Assembly (NCBI RefSeq): GCF_019711615.1
Contig: NZ_JAIGNS010000001.1
Span: forward strand, 1,178,001-1,242,000
Reading direction: 5' to 3'
DNA: 64,000 nucleotides
Source of the DNA: Qipengyuania intermedia
GTDB taxonomy: Bacteria > Pseudomonadota > Alphaproteobacteria > Sphingomonadales > Sphingomonadaceae
The notes under the pieces are model-generated. The model ran no database searches. It was not told the DNA's origin and saw only the letters and a list, made by a program, of their open reading frames with translations. The translations under genes and the position numbers were made by a program. Within the stretch, counting starts at the first letter, position 1. The number at the start of each line of letters is the position of its first letter. Below, one piece after another: positions 56,934 to 64,000 of this stretch.

Positions 56934-58006
56934 GTCGTCAGGCTGGCGGCAGCGGCGCGCTGTTCGCTGAGGATGCCCCATCCTGCGAGGAACAGGCCGA
57001 CGACCAGCGGGCCGATCACGATGCCTGAAAGTCCTGCGAGCGCGATGCCGCCAAGGGTCGAGACGAGGATCAGCCAATCGGGAATCCCCGTATCTCGCCC
57101 GACGAGGATCGGGCGCAGGATATTGTCGATCATGCCGATCAGCGCGACACCCGATATCACCACGACTACGCCTTCCCAGATCGCGCCAGTCGCCAGGAGG
57201 TAGATCGCTGCAGGCACCCAAACGATCGCGGGTCCGACGGCAGGCAGGAGCGAGGCAATGGCCATTATGACCCCGAACAGCAGCACCGAGGGCATGCCGA
57301 CCACCCAGAAGGTAAGCGCGCCGAGTGCGCCCTGCACCAGTCCGACGACGATGGATCCCTTGATCGTGGCGCGCACGATGCCGAGGAAGCGCTCCGCCAA
57401 CCGCAGCGAGATCGACCGATCGAAAGGCAGCGAACTCAGGATGGAAGCGCTGATCGACCTGCCGTCGCGCAGCAGGAAGAAGCTGACGTAAAGGCCTACC
57501 GCGAAGGCCAGGACATAGCCGAAAACGCTGCCGCCGAAGGCGATGGCCTGCTGCGCGATAAGCCCCAGACTGTCCTGCGCGAATTCCTGCGCCCGTTGCT
57601 GCAGGGCAGTGAGGTCGCCGAAGCCGGATGCGCTGAGCGATGCCTGGATATTGGCGGGCAGCGCGCCGAACACCTGCTCGAACCAGTCGGCGACATCGAT
57701 GCGGCCTTGCTGGAAGGCCACTACCAGTCCTGCCGCTTCGTCGACCACTTCGCTGCCGATCCAGAAGGTAGGCAGGATCACCGCGACGAAGATGACGAGC
57801 AGGGTCAGCGAAGCGGCGAGGCTGTCGCGGCCCGGCAAGCGCGCGAGAAACCAGCGCAGCAAGGGCTGGAACATTATTGCCGCCAGCGCAGCCCAGAGCA
57901 TGGGCTGGAGGAAGGGGAGGACCACGACAAGCAGGGCCAGCGTGATCAGTGCAAGAAACAGCAGGAAGCCGCCTTGCTCTATCGCTTTCCCGCGCTCCGC
58001 CTCCAT
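56930..58006 (-). CDS. AI-2E family transporter (PerM-like permease)
   Basis: A 358-residue inner-membrane protein with about eight helices, opening with GGFLLFLALITLALLVVVLPFLQPMLWAALAAI-like sequence. A soluble insertion (residues ~100-150) and the motifs SFFLLRDG and LLPAVGPAIVWVPA are diagnostic of the AI-2E/PerM exporter family. Substrates are mostly unknown; some members export quorum signals or act as antiporters. It starts 19 bp after the gyrB stop on the same strand, so it may be cotranscribed with gyrB. Confidence 0.88.
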   Translation of the reverse strand: MEAERGKAIEQGGFLLFLALITLALLVVVLPFLQPMLWAALAAIMFQPLLRWFLARLPGRDSLAASLTLLVIFVAVILPTFWIGSEVVDEAAGLVVAFQQGRIDVADWFEQVFGALPANIQASLSASGFGDLTALQQRAQEFAQDSLGLIAQQAIAFGGSVFGYVLAFAVGLYVSFFLLRDGRSISASILSSLPFDRSISLRLAERFLGIVRATIKGSIVVGLVQGALGALTFWVVGMPSVLLFGVIMAIASLLPAVGPAIVWVPAAIYLLATGAIWEGVVVVISGVALIGMIDNILRPILVGRDTGIPDWLILVSTLGGIALAGLSGIVIGPLVVGLFLAGWGILSEQRAAAASLTT

Positions 58007-58025
58007 CCCGCCTGGCCCCTTGTCG

Positions 58026-60617
<2,592 letters not shown>

Positions 60618-60641
60618 TTACCCACAGGCACGGCCAGCGAA

Positions 60642-60657
60642 GGTTTCAAGTGAAACC
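60642..60657. promoter_or_regulatory. Inverted repeat between gyrB and sdaA, candidate operator
   Basis: GGTTTCA (60642-60648), AG, TGAAACC (60651-60657): a perfect 7+7 dyad with a 2-bp centre. It lies 38 bp before the sdaA start and 70 bp before the gyrB start. Such short-spaced dyads often bind dimeric regulators. The cognate protein is unknown. Confidence 0.45.
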
Positions 60658-60694
60658 GGTTGATTCTGCACTGGTTTGAGCGCATCCATGCGCC

Positions 60695-62073
<1,379 letters not shown>

Positions 62074-62080
<7 letters not shown>

Positions 62081-62778
62081 CCTTGCTGGCCGTCGTTTTC
62101 GTCGTTTCCGGCGCCCTGATCGCCGGGGCGGCCTGGGGGATTTACGGCCACTTGCCCAAGAAGCTCGAGGGTTTTCTCGTCGCCCTGGCAGGCGGGGCCC
62201 TGCTGCTGAGCGTGACCACCGAGCTTATCGAACCTTCGATAGAAAAGAGCAGCCTGCTGCACGCAATGCTTGGGGTCGCGGCAGGAGCGCTGGTTTTCAC
62301 CGTCACCGACTACCTCATCGACGAGCGATGGAGCTCAGAATCGGGTGGCGGCCTGCTGGCTGCCATCACGCTTGACGGGATCCCCGAGAACCTTGCGCTC
62401 GGCGTCGCCTTGATCGGTGCGGGCAGCATGGAAGTGGCGGCGCTGGCTGGATCCATCCTGCTGTCGAACCTTCCCGAAGCCGCTGGCGGCGCGAAGAGCA
62501 TGGCCGAGGCCGGACGCTCCAAGGGCAGGGTCATGCTGCTCTGGATCGCGACCGCAGCGCTGCTCTCGGCTGCCGCGATTATCGGGAACATGCTGCTGGA
62601 CGAGGCGGGCGAGGGAACGCTCGCCATCATCCGCTGTTTTGCCGCCGGTGCGGTGGTTGCCAGCCTGGCGACCGAGGTCTTCCCGAAGGCCTACCGCGAG
62701 GACGCCCATCTCGCTGGCGTTGCGACGGCGATCGGGGTTATCCTCGCCTTCGTCCTGGGCAGCCTGGGCGGCGGTTAG
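62074..62778 (+). CDS. ZIP-family-like membrane protein lacking the usual histidine ligands
   Basis: A 234-residue protein with about seven or eight hydrophobic helices in a ZIP-like arrangement. The helix-4 signature reads DGIPENLALG where metal-transporting ZIPs have H-N-x-P-E-G, and the helix-5 signature reads SNLPEAAGG instead of H-E-x-P-E. The glutamates remain but both histidines are replaced. It may transport another substrate or have lost metal transport. ATG 62074 lies inside the sdaA tail (7-bp overlap). Its TAG overlaps the stop of the converging hydrolase gene. Confidence 0.8.
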
Positions 62779-63668
62779 GCTGCAACGCTGCCGCGGGCGT
62801 GGGACGCGATCTCGCCCGCGAGTTCATCGACCAGTTCCAGCGGCAGATCGTGACCCCAGCCGGGTATCGTTTTCAATTTGGCGTTGGGAATGCACTCGGC
62901 TGTGTGCTTGCCGCCCTCGCACGGGACCAGAGGATCGTCCTCGCCATGGAGGACCAGCGTCGGCACGGTGATGTCGCCCAGCATGGAACTGCGGTCGCCG
63001 TCAGCGACGATAGCTGACAGGTGCCTGGTCGGTCCTTCCGGATAGAAGCTGCGCCGCACGCTCGTTAGCGTCCGCTCGCGCAGCCGCTCTTCGGGCGAGG
63101 GATAGCCGGGCGAACCGATGGTCCTCGCCAGCATAATACCATGCGAGACCAGCTCTTCTTCCGCATCGCTCTTCGGGCGGGTCACCAGCGCCTGCAGCGC
63201 TTCCTTCTTCGCCGGCGGCAGCTTGGGATTGCCGGTCGTCGAGAAAACCTGCGTGAAGGAGAGGCAACGGTCGGGATACTTCGCCGCGACGTGCTGCGCG
63301 ATCATGCCGCCCATGCTCGCGCCCACGATGTGCGCGCGCTCGATCTGGAGAGCATCGAGCAGGCCAATCCCGTCGGCAGCCATGTCTGCAAGCGTATAGG
63401 GCACGCGCGGGGTCAGGCCGATCTTGCTCATCAGCGTCATCTTGACGAGACCGGGTGCCTTCACCCCGTCGAACTTCTGGCTGAGGCCAATATCGCGGTT
63501 GTCGTAGCGGATGACGCGGAAGCCATGACCCACGAGCTCATCGACCAGCTCGTCGGGCCAGAGCGTCAACTGCGCACCGAAGCCCATGATGAGAAGCATT
63601 GCCGGATCTTCGGGTTTGCCGTGCTCTTCGTAATGGATTTCGATCCCGTTGGCGGTGGTCTTTGGCAT
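62775..63668 (-). CDS. Alpha/beta hydrolase
   Basis: A 297-residue serine hydrolase. The nucleophile Ser118 is in GASMGG, with Asp ~246 (HGEDDPLVP) and His ~273 (GWGHDLP) completing the triad. The sequence MGFGAQLTLWPDELVDELVGHGFRVIRYDNRDIG is common in sphingomonad and mycobacterial esterase-like hydrolases with broad, mostly unknown substrates. ATG 63668 follows GGGAGAG. It is convergent with the ZIP-like gene (4-bp overlap) and divergent from the PilZ-domain gene (194 bp). Confidence 0.87.
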   Translation of the reverse strand: MPKTTANGIEIHYEEHGKPEDPAMLLIMGFGAQLTLWPDELVDELVGHGFRVIRYDNRDIGLSQKFDGVKAPGLVKMTLMSKIGLTPRVPYTLADMAADGIGLLDALQIERAHIVGASMGGMIAQHVAAKYPDRCLSFTQVFSTTGNPKLPPAKKEALQALVTRPKSDAEEELVSHGIMLARTIGSPGYPSPEERLRERTLTSVRRSFYPEGPTRHLSAIVADGDRSSMLGDITVPTLVLHGEDDPLVPCEGGKHTAECIPNAKLKTIPGWGHDLPLELVDELAGEIASHARGSVAA

Positions 63669-63862
63669 CAGGCGCTCTCCCGGCGGTTGTGCTTGGTTGC
63701 GAACATCTGCCTTACTTTCGATGCAGTTGTCCAATGCAACCTATCCTGCAGCCGCAGCGGTCAGGACAGCAAGTGCGCACCGGGTCGGGGCGTGGTCGTA
63801 TTCATACAAGCCTTTTCTTTACGTTTTGCTAGGTTCGCGCTTGTGAAACGGGGGTCAATCTA

Positions 63863-64000
63863 ATGGAGCGGCGTGCCGCGGAACGCTATGATGCGTCGTC
63901 CACGATCCCCTTGTGTGCGCCCGGTTTCGATGGCCAGGGGCGCATTTCGGACCTCTCGCTGAACGGCTGCCGGCTCCGGGATATCGAGCCGGAAGCCCTC
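63863..64000 (+). CDS. PilZ-domain protein, partial (C-terminus beyond window edge)
   Basis: The first 46 codons of a gene cut by the right edge. The sequence begins MERRAAERYDA and continues ISDLSLNGCRL, matching the RR..R and (D/N)xSxxG motif of c-di-GMP-binding PilZ domains, with the motif's usual 20-30 residue spacing. A GGGG stretch lies upstream. Whether more domains follow cannot be seen. Confidence 0.72.
   Translation, partial: MERRAAERYDASSTIPLCAPGFDGQGRISDLSLNGCRLRDIEPEAL

Overview
The window is a dense, GC-rich stretch of bacterial chromosome. Its gene content points to an alphaproteobacterium of the order Sphingomonadales, most likely the Erythrobacteraceae. The supporting signs are the DUF3576-leuS-lptE-holA order, metX-metW, exosortase-A-type glycan genes, a LOV photoreceptor, and an HWE-type sensor kinase. 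That placement is inference from gene content; no 16S gene or database search was available. No rRNA, CRISPR array, insertion sequence, phage gene or plasmid gene is visible.

Layout. 1-8.7 kb: glnE (partial), a secreted M28 peptidase, galU, murA, a 75-residue protein facing a ribbon-helix-helix protein, acetoacetyl-CoA reductase, and a putative envelope protein. 8.9-16.6 kb: a DUF3576 lipoprotein, leuS, lptE and holA run rightward; an rnd-lptC-lptA-nucleotidyltransferase operon runs leftward to meet them, so three LPS-transport (Lpt) genes lie within 4 kb. 16.6-25 kb: ung, a subtilisin-like protease and gltBD. 25-29 kb: an exosortase-A-type glycosyltransferase with a coupled membrane protein, divergent from a probable O-glycosylation ligase that is preceded by a previously uncalled 56-codon ORF. 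29-32 kb: a MaoC hydratase, a thiolase, a GIN-domain lipoprotein and a DUF4126 membrane protein. 32-39 kb: metX-metW divergent from hisC-tyrosine-pathway dehydrogenase, then plsC, ydcF, ftsX and ftsE. 39-44.5 kb: a zinc-ribbon membrane protein, tRNA-Leu(GAG), a short LOV protein, a 1144-residue CheB-CheR-PAS-HWE kinase and a single-domain response regulator. 44.6-50.5 kb: a patatin-like lipase divergent from an FAD oxidase, and a divergent PEP carboxylase. 50.8-64 kb: mtnP, glpD, putA, a secreted Cys/His protein, an AI-2E-family permease, gyrB, sdaA, a ZIP-like membrane protein, an alpha/beta hydrolase, and the start of a PilZ-domain gene.

How the genes fit together. Most are housekeeping genes: nitrogen assimilation (glnE, gltBD), envelope assembly (galU, murA, lptACE, ftsEX, plsC) and amino-acid metabolism (metXW, hisC, tyrosine pathway, putA, sdaA). 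Operons are tight, with repeated 1-4 bp stop/start overlaps. Eight of eleven tail-to-tail gene pairs overlap or lie within 3 bp, which leaves no room for terminators.

The most notable locus is 40.2-44.5 kb. A LOV photosensor, complete in its flavin-binding residues, sits directly upstream of a large CheB/CheR-type sensor kinase that has no LOV domain. A stand-alone receiver gene overlaps the kinase tail by 41 bp on the other strand. It looks like a split, in-trans version of the LovK/LovR light-signalling pair. Other points of interest are a PEP carboxylase with altered catalytic loops, a ZIP-family protein lacking the usual histidine ligands, and a hairpin abutting the metX start codon.
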